Shown here: positions 25,433-37,012 of the stretch, in pieces | Numbering within the stretch: position 1 is the first letter of the stretch | How the letters are laid out: every line of letters starts with the position of its first letter | Origin: Paramacrobiotus metropolitanus | Lineage: Eukaryota; Tardigrada; Eutardigrada; Parachela; Macrobiotidae | Length of the DNA stretch: 64,000 bases | Reading direction: 5' to 3' | NCBI RefSeq assembly: GCF_019649055.1 | Contig: NW_026570285.1 | Coordinates: 434,001 to 498,000 of the forward strand | The notes under the pieces: generated by a model | The model's database searches: none | The model's input: only the letters and a program-made list of their open reading frames with translations | What the model was told of the DNA's origin: nothing | Made by a program: the position numbers and the translations under genes

Positions 25433-26104
25433 TTAAGGACAATGGCCCGGTACATGGTGTCAAAAATGGGATACATACACTAAAACTTTCACTTTCGCGC
25501 ACTCCGAATCACTTTTTTGTAATACTTTATGTCATTCTAAAGCCGAATGATTTGTATACATTGTTCTGAAAACCGTTTGCACGCGCAACATCCGGTTGCC
25601 GAGATATGGCATATTACAATGGATAAAAAGTTTAAATGCATTGGTGTGCACGAAAAGTCTGGTTATTACCCGATCTTCTTGAAACTTTGCTGCAATAGAC
25701 ACAAGGCCATGAGGTCGAAAGCACAGGTTCATAGCACTTTCCCATAATTTTAAAATGAATTTTAAAATTTTTGAAATTCATTTTAAAATCGGAAAAAAAT
25801 GCTATGGATTGGTTCACTTTCGACTTTATGGCCATGTGTCTTTTACAGCAAAGTTTCAAGAAGATCGGGTAATAACCAGACTTTTCGTGCACACCAATGC
25901 ATTTAAACTTTTTATCCATTGTAATATGCCATATCTCGGCAACCGGATGTTGCGCGTGCAAACGGTTTTCAGAACAATGTATACAAGTCATTCAGCTTTA
26001 GAATGACATAAAGTATTACAAAAAAGTGATTCGGAGGGTGCGAAAGCGAAAGTTTTAGTGCATGTATCCCATTTTTGACGCCATGTACCGGTCCATTTCC
26101 CTTG
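25433..26104. repeat. Palindromic foldback element, copy 1
   Basis: Arms of about 310 bp (25433-25745 and 25790-26104) are near-perfect reverse complements around a short AT-rich centre. Termini resemble TTAAGGGAARTGGCCCGGTAC. The arms give the same frame on opposite strands, which is mirror symmetry and not a gene. A diverged second copy lies at 28837-29523. Family membership is unknown; it could be a hairpin MITE. Confidence 0.85.
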
Positions 26105-27215
26105 ATAGTTACCTGACGTCTCGAAAACAACGTGTGAAAATGTCCCAAAAAGTGTCCGACTGGCTGCCAGTGCAGTCTGGGGTTCCGCAGGGCGCACGCC
26201 TGGCCCCGGTGCTGTACACGTTATATACCAACGACATGCTGCCCGGACTTGATGCTGAATGTTTTGCGGATGACATAGTTCTGTACGGTGTTGGTACCAC
26301 GCACGAGGAGGCGGCTTTGAACCTTGGTGTCCAAGTGGACAAGGCGACCGCCTGGTTCACGGAGAATTCCCTTTGCGTCAACGAAAAGAAAAGTAAGTTG
26401 ATTTACATTTGTCTACCCTCGCGGAAAAGCCAACAAGCGCCTACAATTAGTCTGAACGGCTACCAGCTTGAAGCGGAGAAATACGTCAAGTATCTTGGCG
26501 TACATACTGACCAGAATCTGAAGTGGGAAGAGCAGTTTGACCATGTGTTGCGGAAGGTGAACTACGGCATCGCAATGATAAACGCAGCGAAGGTTGGTCT
26601 GGATATGCCACAGCGAAGAAGTCTTTACCATGCTTGCGTGCAACCACATCTTGACTATGGGTCGGATACGTGGTCACCAGCATCTTCGACTTTGCGCGGC
26701 AAGCTAGCCAGAGCCCAACGGAAAGCACTGCAGGCCATTACTGATTATAAGGAGTCGGTAACCCCCGAGCTGTATCAGCGATTACGCATCCTGCCGTTGT
26801 TCGACCGTTGGAAGCAGTTCGAAACCGTCTGGTTGTACAAGATCAACAACCATGACGTGTACCACCCACCTCCCTACTTGGTTGAAATGGTTAACTTCAA
26901 GGATTTGTCGTCCCAGTATAACCTCCGGAAACCAAAGCGAATCCAGGCCAGAGCAAAAGAAGAAAATTGGAGAAAGTACGTTGGCAATGCGTCTGATGAA
27001 CGTGTTTGAGCGGAATTCAAAAAATTAATATGGAGATACTCAATGTTAGTGGTGTTGGCTTCTTCAAGTTTGCCATGAAAACGGTCGATCTGTTCGAATA
27101 ATCTCTTTTTTTGTTGTTAACCTTTAGCTGTTTTTTACCGACCAGACGTTGAAGTTCCGTTAACCGGGTTGTCTGCTCTTGATATATGATTGAATGAATG
27201 AATGAATGCAATGTT
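26096..27215 (+). mobile_element. 5'-truncated non-LTR retrotransposon (reverse transcriptase 3' half)
   Basis: An open frame to 27009 (about 300 codons) encodes the C-terminal half of a LINE reverse transcriptase: SYLTSRKQRV, then GVPQG, then the catalytic FADD box, then KYLGV and the thumb region ending with a DRWKQFE block typical of jockey/CR1-type elements. The fingers domain and endonuclease are missing, so it cannot be autonomous. After a 3' UTR it ends in TGAATGAATGAATG (27190-27205), a simple-repeat tail as in CR1/jockey relatives. The coding start abuts the right end of the palindromic element at about 26100. The frame is still open, suggesting a fairly recent insertion. Confidence 0.85.
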
Positions 27216-27219
27216 ACGA

Positions 27220-28820
27220 AGCCATTGTGCGACGTTTCACCGCCAGACATTTCATGACCGGACGTTTTCACCGAGTGACATTTCACCACAGTAACGATTC
27301 AGATCCTGGACATTTCGCCGACGCGACTTTTCGAAACAGTAACATTTTAGATCCGCAACGTTTCAAAACCGCAACTTTTCATGACAGTAACGTTTCTCAA
27401 CCGTCAGTCTATTGAAATAACGTACAATGCGGGGTGATCTAAAGGCTTTGCGCAATGCTCTAGATCCGGATGACCGCTTGAATCCGGATGCACGTCAAAT
27501 ATTTCAATACTCTGCAGTCGAAAAGGACATAACGTCTTGGTTTCTGATGCGCAATTTTATTTTTCTCTGACAGTCGTTTGGTATTTTCTGTTTTACTGAG
27601 GGTTGTTACTGAGTTGCCTTTAAATGAATGAAAAGCGTAATCGATTCTGTGACAAATCGAGGCGGGCCACTAAAAATTTTTCAGTATTTTCAATATGTGC
27701 GAGATTAGAAGAATATCTCCAAATTCTGGCGATGTCAAAACAGCAGTTGTCATGGACTGTTGGTGCTCACTGAAGGACATCCTCCAAAGATCACGAAACA
27801 GCACGACTAACTTGGCTGACCACCTCCGTGGAATACTTAGTGAACACTGGCCGAAACCTGAAGGTGACGGAGAAAACTGGCCTGGACGCCGAGTAGCGGC
27901 ATCTAAACTTTTGATATTATTTGTTTGGTCACAATTTTTTTATTAATTTTTATTTTTCTTAGTACTATTCAGTAACATTTAATAAAGGTCAGTTAAACTT
28001 ATCGTTTCTGTGAGTCTGTGACTATTTAAAAAGGTACTTTTTAATTTAAAGCTAATGCATAGTAAAAGCATTACGATACACTAGCTTGGACATAACTAAC
28101 GCTGATATAAAATATGGTTAAATTTAAATAGAAATAATAATATAATGCGGTGTACTGGGACTTTTAATGTTATTGCGTCGAATGCGGGTGATGCATTACA
28201 GGATGGTTTTAAATTTGTTAATGTGCAGATCGAGGCATATTTCGCGCATGTGCATGTGTTGTTAATTGCGTTATTATATTTGCAAATAATCACAATGTAC
28301 GATAGTTTACCTATGTTAATAAAATCAAATTAACCTCCGTGGCCGAAACCGAAACTTTTGGCAGATACATAAGTAAAGCAGTAATAATAAAGGCTGTTTG
28401 CACTGTGAGCGGTCGATTTTTAGTTTGTTGATCGGTTTAATTAGGCATAAGGTAAACATAAACAAAATTAAGTGTTGGTTCTCGCAGCAGTCAAAAATAG
28501 ATAATTTATTAATTCGCCGCATTTGGAACCGTAACAGTCAAATCCACTTACGAAACGCCTGAATACCATTGTTGCAATGTATTGTACACATTGTCCTTTG
28601 CCCGTTGTTACGATGCGGCAATGAACGAGCCGTGAAACGATGCGGTTGCGATATGTCATGGTTGCGAAAAGTCGCCGTTGCGAAATGTTACCGCTCCGAA
28701 ACGTTACGGTTGTGAAAAGTTGCGGATGAGAATGTCGTGGTCATGAAACGTATTCGGTGAAATGTTACGATCTAAAATGTCGCGTTGCGAAATGTCGTGA
28801 TACCTTACGAAGCGACACAC
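27220..28820. mobile_element. Element A: inverted arrays of degenerate about 15-bp repeats
   Basis: The left array (27220-27415) repeats GACATTTCACCGCC-like units about every 15 bp; the right array (28605-28820) repeats the same motif in reverse complement (GTTGCGAAATGTC). Both contain an ATTTTAGATC-type variant (complement on the right), so the whole is an inverted pair about 1.6 kb long. Inside, a frame at 27695-27946 includes NSTTNLADHLR with nearby Cys and His, weakly like a BED finger of hAT-type elements. This resembles Drosophila Foldback architecture, where termini are arrays of short repeats; the homology is not claimed. Confidence 0.6.
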
Positions 28821-28836
28821 CCGAACCTGACTTGTC

Positions 28837-29523
28837 TTAAGAGAAGTGGCCCAGTACATGGTATCAAATTCGTGTATATGCAAGAAAACTTTCATTTTCG
28901 CGTTCTCCCAAACACATTTTTGTTTCGGTTTATGACATTCTGTAGCTAGAAGATATTGTATACAACTGCATGAAAACCGTTTGTACGCGCAACATCCGCT
29001 TCGGGAGCTACGGCTGTTGGGAAAGTTCCAAAAAGTTTAAATGCATTCAGGTGTACCAAAAGTCTCATTATGGGCCGATCTTCCTCAAATTTTACATGTA
29101 AATGCACATGGCCATGAAGATCGTTTTCACATGAAGATCCAGACTTCGATTATTCTTTCAAATTTTAAAATGAATTTTACAATTTTTGAAATTCATTTTA
29201 AAATTTTAAAAACATTCTAGGACAGTGGGCAGGTGTAAAACGTTTTTCGAGGTTTTGTGCATTTACGTGCAAAATCTGAAAGAGATCAACCCATAAGCAG
29301 ACTTTTAGTACACCTGAAAGCATTTAAACATTTTGGAATTTTCTAACAGCCATAACGCCCGAACCGGATAGTGTGCGCACAAACGGTTTCACGCCAGTGT
29401 ATACAAATCATCTGGCTACAGAATGTCATAAAACGAGAGAAAAAAGGTTTGTGAGTGCGCGAAAGTGAAAGATTTGGTGCATGTCCACGACTTTGGAACC
29501 ATGTACCGGGCCACTTCCCTTAA
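28837..29523. repeat. Palindromic foldback element, copy 2
   Basis: This has the same termini (AAGTGGCCCAGTACATGG left; complement ending CCACTTCCCTTAA right) and the same internal order as copy 1 at 25433-26104, but with more arm mismatches, so it is older. The centre again holds alternating AATTTTAAAAT palindromes. Two copies 3.4 kb apart support a mobile family. Confidence 0.8.
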
Positions 29524-29739
29524 TTGCTGAACGATGAACCTGTCATAACTGTCGTAACAAAATACGGTTAACACTTTGGTCGAAGCCTGGATGGTTTAAT
29601 TTGACAATTTATATCGCCATAGTCGCCAGTAACATTACTGTGAAATACACATTTTTATAAAGTGAAAGATGCATCCAGAAATGTCTTTTAAAACCGTGCA
29701 GAAGGGTTAACAAGACAACTATGAAATTCCGTGCGGCGC

Positions 29740-30480
29740 AGCGCTTTTGAGGTGCCTGTTGCGCACCCGGACGATTGGGAGTGTGACATTTTGTAGCAAC
29801 TCAAATTCGACGCGCGACTTTTCGCCGCGAAGACATTTTACCTTTGTGACATTTTGACGCAAGACGTCTGGTCGCGGACAATTCGTCTTGGGACTTTTCA
29901 AACGATGCGACTGATTACCGCAAAATAATTAACCGCGTTTAATTCTCACTAGTTTTTTAATTTTTTTTAATGTTTGTTCTTATTTTTTCTTAAGTTTCCG
30001 TGTTTAATTCTCACTAGTTTTTTAATTTTTTTTAATGTTTGTTCTTATTTTTTCTTAAGTTTCTTAATATTTCTCAGACTTTCTTAGGTTGCCTTATTTC
30101 TTCTTAGGTTTTTCAGGTTTCTTGGGTTTCCTAGGTTTCTTTGGTTTCTCAGGTTTCTTTGATTTCTTAGGTTTTAGGTTTTCTTAGGTTGTTCGTTTGG
30201 TTTTGATTTCCAGTTTTCTCTTTTCTGACTTTTTAGTCAGCTTAGTAAATCGTTTATCTGATGGGCGAAATGTCGCTTCGTCGAGATGTCCTTGCGACGA
30301 AATTTTTTTGCGTCGAAACGGCTATGCGACGGAAAGTCTCACGGCGTAAAGTCCTACCGACGAAATGTCCTGCGACGAAACGTCGCGAGACGAGATGGCC
30401 TTGCGGTGTCTGCGACCACAAGTCCTGCGACTAGTTGTCCGCGGCGAAATGTCGCGGTGCCGTTTGTTGTCTGACAGGAA
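29740..30480. mobile_element. Element B: CTTAGGTTT core flanked by inverted degenerate arrays
   Basis: The left array (29740-29905) repeats GCGACTTTTCGCCGCGAAGACATTTT-type units (15-bp spacing) and the right array (30250-30475) repeats GCGACGAAATGTCC in the opposite sense. Between them are a 62-bp direct duplication (about 29938-30063) and a run of CTTAGGTTT units (about 30075-30195). The same three-part order, reversed, forms element C at 47640-48800, so B and C are one family. Confidence 0.65.
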
Positions 30481-31612
30481 CTGCCTCCGTTCTTTTTTCC
30501 AGGCAGTACTTATTATCTTGCTGTAGCTAGCATGGGGCGGAGTCTAAACTTGAATGCACAGTGCAGTGCGGCGGCCGCCGCCGCCGAGATCAGTGCGACC
30601 GCCGTTGTTTCTAAATCGGTCGACGCCGCCGTCACGTCCCGTCCCATTCATAACTGAACAATAAGCGCTTGATTTTCTGTACAACAGCGTTCGACACAAC
30701 AGTGGCTCTAGTTGAGCCTTTGATTATTTGATTTTAAATTACAAATTCTTAGATTTATACAATTTTTCAATAATTATAAAAGCTTTTTTTGAGATGTTGC
30801 TTGCACCAGCAACTTCATGTGCTTGAAGCAATCCGCATCCGAGGCATTGTCATGTGCCTTAGCGAAGCACACTACAATTTCGCTGGTTTTCGTATAGTTT
30901 ATTAAACATATTTGATGTAAGCCGTGTTTATTTGGAACTGAAAGCGATACAGGTGATCATTCATTTATCCATTAGGTCCTCCCAAATTATTCGATTCGTG
31001 TAGATTGCCCTTGTTCACTGCGTGAGTATTGAACGGCCAGTTTTTGTGATTCCCTGCTTCTACCATGAGGCCCCGATAGCAGGCGCCGTTTAATGATGAT
31101 TATGACGTCGAAGATTAACGCGGTGTTTTCTAGGACACTTGGGATTTAAAAACGTTCCTGCTCTCATGGCATTAGGAGGCGTACAGTAGGAACTGCTCTT
31201 ACATTGTCACGGTTAAGTGGCAAGAGGTTAATCGTATAGAGGCGACCTACTTCATTCTGAATTTTTTAGGTACTTTACAAAAAGATTATCGTTGGATGGC
31301 AGAACCATCACGTTTCAAAATTCCGGCAGTTGCCACGTTTTATCGCTTGCCAGAACGCGTAGTGGCAACTGCCACTGTCAGTGGCAGTTGCCAGTGGCAG
31401 GTGCCAGTGCCACCTTTTATCCCCTGCCGTTTTGTGCATGTGTGATGTAAGTAACGGCGTTAAGCACATAGAAAGCAAGCGATTTTCTCAAAAATACGCA
31501 GTCGGCAGTATCAGTGCGTGGTAATAATTATAAAGTTATCACTCGCAGTGACAAGCGATGTATACTTCTTCCGAATTTCCGATCAGGCATACGGCATCAT
31601 TGGCTAATGTTA
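30481..31612. other. Intergenic with GC-rich block and a TGGCAGTTGCC palindrome cluster
   Basis: A GCGGCGGCCGCCGCCGCCG-containing block (30565-30640) stands out against AT-rich DNA and might be a promoter or 5' UTR. At about 31352-31425 GTGGCAACTGCCAC and GTGGCAGTTGCCAGTGGCA units form nested inverted repeats. No gene recognised. Confidence 0.45.
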
Positions 31613-33423
31613 TCAGAAATTATGGAGTAACCCCGGAAAGGTCAAGTTACACTCTGAAATGGCCGCCCAACTGGTATTCACGCATGCTGGTATCTCCAAT
31701 GGCAGACAACTGCTGTTGGGCTGCGGATCGATTTGCAATAAACCATAAAACAGGAGAATTGCCGAGAGGATCACGGCTCCGGTCTACGAGAATATTCCAG
31801 CTTGGTATCTCCTTCACAATTCCTATTTTTGCTTTGTATTATTAAGCTTAACGTTTACAGCTATGTTCTCAGAAGCTTTGACCTCAGCATGACTTCTAGA
31901 ATACTTTTGAAAACATACAGATCCCATATCTTTTAACAAAAAATGCATTTCAATTAACAAATTCAAATACACCTGTTTTAGGAGAGACCGATTGACAGCA
32001 ACCAGCTGTCCAGCGATCAGTTCAACACTTTGGTGCCGCCGAATAAACATAAGATTTTCCATTTTGTCTTCCACGCTGGCACGTGTAAAGCTTTCCCCTA
32101 CTTTTTCCGTGGTATTCCGACGGACTTTGTAGAGGAGGTCGTGAACTGCATGCCACTGCCGAAAACGAAAGGTACTTCGCTTTTTTAATTTATCATGGCT
32201 TTGTCCTATACGTTTGCTGTAACAAATTGCTATGCCTGCGCAAGTAATATCTTTTCTCAATAAGTGCAGTCAAATAGCTTTCCAATGAGCCGTTATATGC
32301 ATTTGTACTCTTTCCTATTATTTATCAAAGTTTACGCCGAAGTTCATCTGCAAAGTTCAATTACAAAACTGCTGCATGTACCTGATCCTTTGCTGTGACA
32401 ACAGGGACCAAGAAGAGTGTACAATAAGAGATACACAGAAAACCATACGATAAAATACAGCCAAGCTCCCGGCGAGTTCTCCCTGGAATAGAGGAGCGAC
32501 ACTAACCCGGCAACACACCCACATGCAGTCAGCTGATCCAAACAAATGATTACGAATACTGGCCATTCAAAGATCTCTTGACCCTTTTCAATGGCGCGGT
32601 ATACAACCACGTGAAAGCGGTGTACACTGGTAAATAATCGTGACATATTGACTTCCCTTGCACCTCCGTCGCAAATCTGTTCGGCCATGACTTTGTAGCA
32701 ATCCCTTTGAATAATCGCACAGACAATACAAATAACGAATATTTGTTGTGAAATGCCGAAAACGGGGCCGGTACCGAGACACCAAAACACGGCCTGACCT
32801 TCCTGCAGCATCATTAATTTTTGAAAAATCCAGATTTTCGTTTGACCATTTGTTACTGTCACTGTTTTAAACCAATATTTCCAGTTCACATACTCGGTTA
32901 AAAGGGACAATATCGACATAAGAACGCCTAGTGTAACTGCCCAGCGTCGCCATTTTCCGACCATCGAATTTAGCAACTCCGGCTTATCGTACGCCAAACA
33001 AATTAAATTGTTTAGCGATCGAACCATCCTGTGCAGTTTTGTGCAGGTGGAGTAAAAGACTACCACGGTGATAAACCCGCGCAGCGTGTTAGCACAGTCC
33101 GGCAACCAGGAAGCGGCACTCACCAAGCTACTTCCACCCGGTGCGTTTCTGAAGGCCACCGCATACCGAATGACGGCCGATACAGACAGAAAACTTACGA
33201 AACCGGAATAGAGAATGAGCAGAACGGTCCATAAGCGTACGATGCGATTTCGGTGGGACTTGTTGGCACTACAGCACGGGATTCCGGCCAGTTGCAACCA
33301 AAAATTTTGAAAAACTAATATGAGCGATATTATGTCGGGATTAGCATTCGAGCCAACATGTACCGTCGTCACTCTTTGTGGACTTTTCTGTGTACCGGAC
33401 AGCGCTCTGAGCGGCAGAACCAT
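31613..33423 (-). CDS. Gustatory-receptor-like seven-TM protein B
   Basis: Exons 33423-32382, 32235-31973 and 31783-31613 join in phases 1 and 0 to give 491 residues. Exon 1 has several hydrophobic helices; exon 2 is a charged intracellular segment ending AGQLVAVNRSLLKQ, matching AGGYFSFNKEYL of protein A at the same phase-0 intron; the last exon is a final helix ending in Q (LLFYGLLQ). The layout (long exon, then phase-0 penultimate and final introns) is typical of protostome Gr genes. Probable role: ligand-gated chemosensory channel; ligand unknown. Unlike A, the frame is intact. A and B are highly diverged, so this is not a recent duplication. The C-terminal tail of about 35 residues after the final helix is unusually long for the family. 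Confidence 0.72.
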
Positions 33424-34338
33424 GGTGATATAATGCTAATTAACAGTTTGTGGTGTCGCCGGCCTCCATGTGAGGTTGGTAACAATTTTAAAAATGTACT
33501 GATCTTCCAGGAATAAAGATATATATATGTTCCTGAAAGTGCAGCTCATGAAGTGGGCCATATTTAGCTTGGTTCCCTTGATGATTCCCATTCGAAGCAT
33601 TGTCAGCGTCCCAGTGGAGGGCACGCAACAGCTCGTGCGCGTCTAGTTTTGCGTTCCATAAAAACTAATCACTTCTGTAAGCCTGTGTTACCGGATATTC
33701 CTGCTGACTTACATCCCAAATTTTATTTTATCCAAAAATGTGTTAGCTTGACCGGCGAACAAGGAGAACAAAGTAGTAAAGTCACGAAAGTAATAAAGTG
33801 CGGTATTAGACATTCGCCTAACGGTCCAACCACACTTGTACTGCAGATCCCAGCAGCAGCAGATGTGCAAGCGTTTTCCGGTTCGCACAGTTAGCTTCCA
33901 TGCTATATAAATCAGAGCTATCAGTCCTGACCTGGTACCATTACTGACTGGTCAGTACTCAACTAAACAAACCCGGTTATAGAGTCGTATTTTTGTAGTA
34001 TGTTATAGAGGGCCGAAAAGCATTACATGCAGTAGATGACCGCGTTACAACTTTACGCTTGCTTGTTTTTCTGTACCGCTGTTATTATTGCATCGTTATG
34101 CTTTCGGTTTTGCGGTCTATCTTTGAGACATTGTTATACCGTAATTAATGAGCGGTATTAGTTTTCTAGCCTGAGGCTCCATGAGAATGTATCAACAATT
34201 TAAAGCATCTGCAGTTACATAACAAACCGCATGACTCTGCACCCATGCCATTGATAAAAGTAGAACTGTTTTGCCGATTACCCTGTCACTTCTAACAAAG
34301 CCGAAAGTGTAGTTTGTCATCGTAATATCCTAGCAAAA
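33424..34338. other. Divergent intergenic region
   Basis: This separates the minus-strand receptor B from the plus-strand FAS1 gene and presumably contains both promoters. A TATATAAAT motif near 33902-33910 is far from either start. Nothing else recognised. Confidence 0.45.
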
Positions 34339-35900
34339 ATGCTCCCGTTTTTTTACCTCGTTATCGTTCCCTTCGCAGTCATTAACGCGGATCATGGGAA
34401 CACCACAAGCAAGCCGACACTTAATTTGTTGGATCTGGCTAAGGAAATGGGACTGACCAGCTACCTTTCGGCTTTAAAAGACACCGGCAGCCTGAATATA
34501 CTGACCAACTCAAGTTAGTAATAAGCGCAAATATTATGTATTTCAGCAATTACATCGTTGCTTGGTACGACAACAAATGCTTGCCTTTTTTCTTAAAGGC
34601 GGTCTCACCGTTTTGCACCCACCAACGAGGCTTTTCTCGCTGTCGATCGACACACCAGGCATCACTGGGATAAAGATGCAGCTTCTTACCAGCAGCTAAT
34701 GAGGTCGGACAATTTTTTTGTAAAATTTTCCCACTTTTGATGCATTTATAAACACTCGCTTTCTGTGATTTCTTGAAAGCTAACTTGGTTTCTTAGGTAC
34801 CTCGTGTTAACTGTAGGTATCATATTTTGAATCAACGGAAGGATCGAGCAGATTTAAAGGATGAATTGGTCTTCGAGACCCTGGCCGGCCATGGACTAAC
34901 TGGCCGATTCATTAATTACGACGGATACAGTAAAAATGTAACAGGCAAAAATGGATAGTAAAGTATAAGTTCCCCCTTTAAATTTATAAGCTTGACTAAA
35001 GGAACTGCTTTAAATTCACGCAGTTAACGAACAGAGCGTCGTACGACGAGCGCTTGAATGCTACCCTCATTGGAATTCTTCTAGGTGCAACTATACAACG
35101 ATGCCGAAATAAGTTCTTTCGACCATGAAGCCACCAACGGAGTTATTCACACATTGAACAACGTTGTGGGACATATACAAAGTGGCACATTGCTCGATAT
35201 CGCCAAAGAGCGTGAAGAGTTGTCGGAAATCCTCAAAGCCATTGATGCGGCTGGCCTGACTGATTTACTCACAGGTGCAATCCCCGGTAAGCACTGACAT
35301 CTCACCTGGAAATATGCTTCACGCCCAACATTGTGCATTTGCGAGTTTTACCTTAACTTTGAGGCGCATCTTGTTTGTACTAGAATTGATAGTGCGCTAT
35401 TGGCAACCAGTTATTCTAAACTAGTGAAAATAAATGATCGATAATTACAGCATCAACGCCGCTGACCTTTGCCGCTCCTACTAACGATGCCATCAAGAAA
35501 CTGCCAGGTGGTACATGGGACGCACTTTTAAACAACCGTACGCAGCTAACCGGTAATGAAAATGCTGGTGCTTTCGGCTGATTTTTATTAACCGTCGGAT
35601 TGTCGAACAGATGTGCTGCAATATCATTTCGCAAGTGCCGGCACCTGGATGACCCGCGGACTGGTGGACAAACTGAAAGTGGAGACACTGAATAAGAAAG
35701 CCAACTGGACGGTGTCCTTCGATAGTCAGAGTACGACTAAGACATCTTTCTTCTCTTATTATAACATTTTTCATGATTGCGTTGCAGATGCTATCAAGAT
35801 CGACGATGCATCCATAGTTTTCGGTGACCTTTCCGCTACCAACGGAGTCGTTCACATAATAGACGGTGTGCTGTTGCCCCATCCGAAAACGAACCGATAA
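34339..35900 (+). CDS. Secreted two-domain fasciclin (FAS1) protein, one-base deletion
   Basis: Exons: 34339-34513, 34599-34703, 34817-34937, 35085-35286, 35451-35552, 35611-35730, 35788-35900. A signal peptide (LPFFYLVIVPFAVINA) precedes two FAS1 domains. Domain 1: LLDLAKEMGL start, a TV-FAPTNEAF H1 motif in exon 2, YHIL in exon 3, ATNGVIH-LNNVV in exon 4. Domain 2: ILKAIDAAGL start, FAAPTNDAI H1 motif, YHFASAG, ATNGVVHIIDGVLLP end. FAS1 proteins act in cell adhesion and matrix binding. Exon 2 is out of frame as written: one base is missing in the T4 run at 34611-34614; with one more T, exon 2 would leave in phase 2 as exon 3 requires. Exon 2's donor (GTCGGA) is also weak. Either a sequence error or an inactivated allele. 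Predicted length about 312 residues. The last intron is only 57 bp. Confidence 0.78.
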
Positions 35901-37012
35901 TTAGGCATCAACGGACGAGAAACCAATCGATGCCGAACTAAGCATCTCTTTTGAAACCGAAACGTGGTCGATACCAACCATACATGTCGCAGCACCACTC
36001 TCGCACCGCAGCACCACTCTGGTAGAAAAAATTACTTGGACTCTGTATTATTGTAATCTACTTATTCAGCGCGGCGAGAGCAGAAATAACGGTGCCTTCA
36101 ACACGAGAAAGAACGATTACAACCTGCGAAACGTTCGCCCAATTACCTTGCGTAAATAGCAAAAGCCACTCCCAAAATAAAGACCTTAATCCAAAATCCC
36201 TGTAAAGTAGTAGCCACTTAGGGTCACTGTTTGGTAAGCTACGGTAACCTAAGAAGTTTAAGAGTCCATAAATCCAAGAAAATACTGTAGAAAGCGCTTA
36301 TGTTAAACAACACGCTCATGACTGATTAATTCCGTGATTATTCCGCAACGAGCCGGGTTGTTCACATTATCGAGCGAGTCCCTGAGTTACACGATGGCCA
36401 GAATCCTAAAAAGAATTAATAAGGATGCTCATATAATGGTTCATATATGCTCCAAGCGTTGCAGCCGTGTAGGGTTAACGAAACGACTTATCTTGAGCGG
36501 CACATCCTGAATGTGCACTTTGCACTGGAAAGTGTTTTATGTGCTCTAGATTGGCGCACGAGCAGAAATTGCAGGATCTTCAACAAAGACAAATAGAGAA
36601 ATGATTGATACACAAGTACATAAATTGATCGGAATCCTTATTACGATTTACGACCGCATAAAAAACAAGGCACACGAAGCCACCCGGATTTCGGCTCCAC
36701 TAATAAATTCACTGCAACAGACATACCATGCGCAACCAGTACACAATTGTTCTCGCAACTGGTATGACACTAAATCACAATAATTTCACTGTCGCGAACT
36801 TCTTGAATTATGCGATATCATTAGTAAGTTAGTAACTACAGATCAGGTTCCCTAGCTACGGTACATTAGACTGTTGGTGCAGAATATTAGGGATCGTAGT
36901 ACGAGAAAATTATTCTTGTAGCTCTTAAAGTCATTCGCGAAACAACCTTATCACATGCGGATGAGCGCATCTTCAACGTTGCGTATACGGCCTGGATTTA
37001 TGCCGGTTGACA
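35901..37012. other. Intergenic, nothing recognised
   Basis: About 1.1 kb between the FAS1 stop and the first F-box gene. Short open frames only; no repeat array and no clear promoter motif. Confidence 0.45.

Noticed and set aside
25532-26006. Small protein gene in duplicate (25532-25732 and 25755-26006)
   Set aside because: The two frames are mirror images created by the palindrome.
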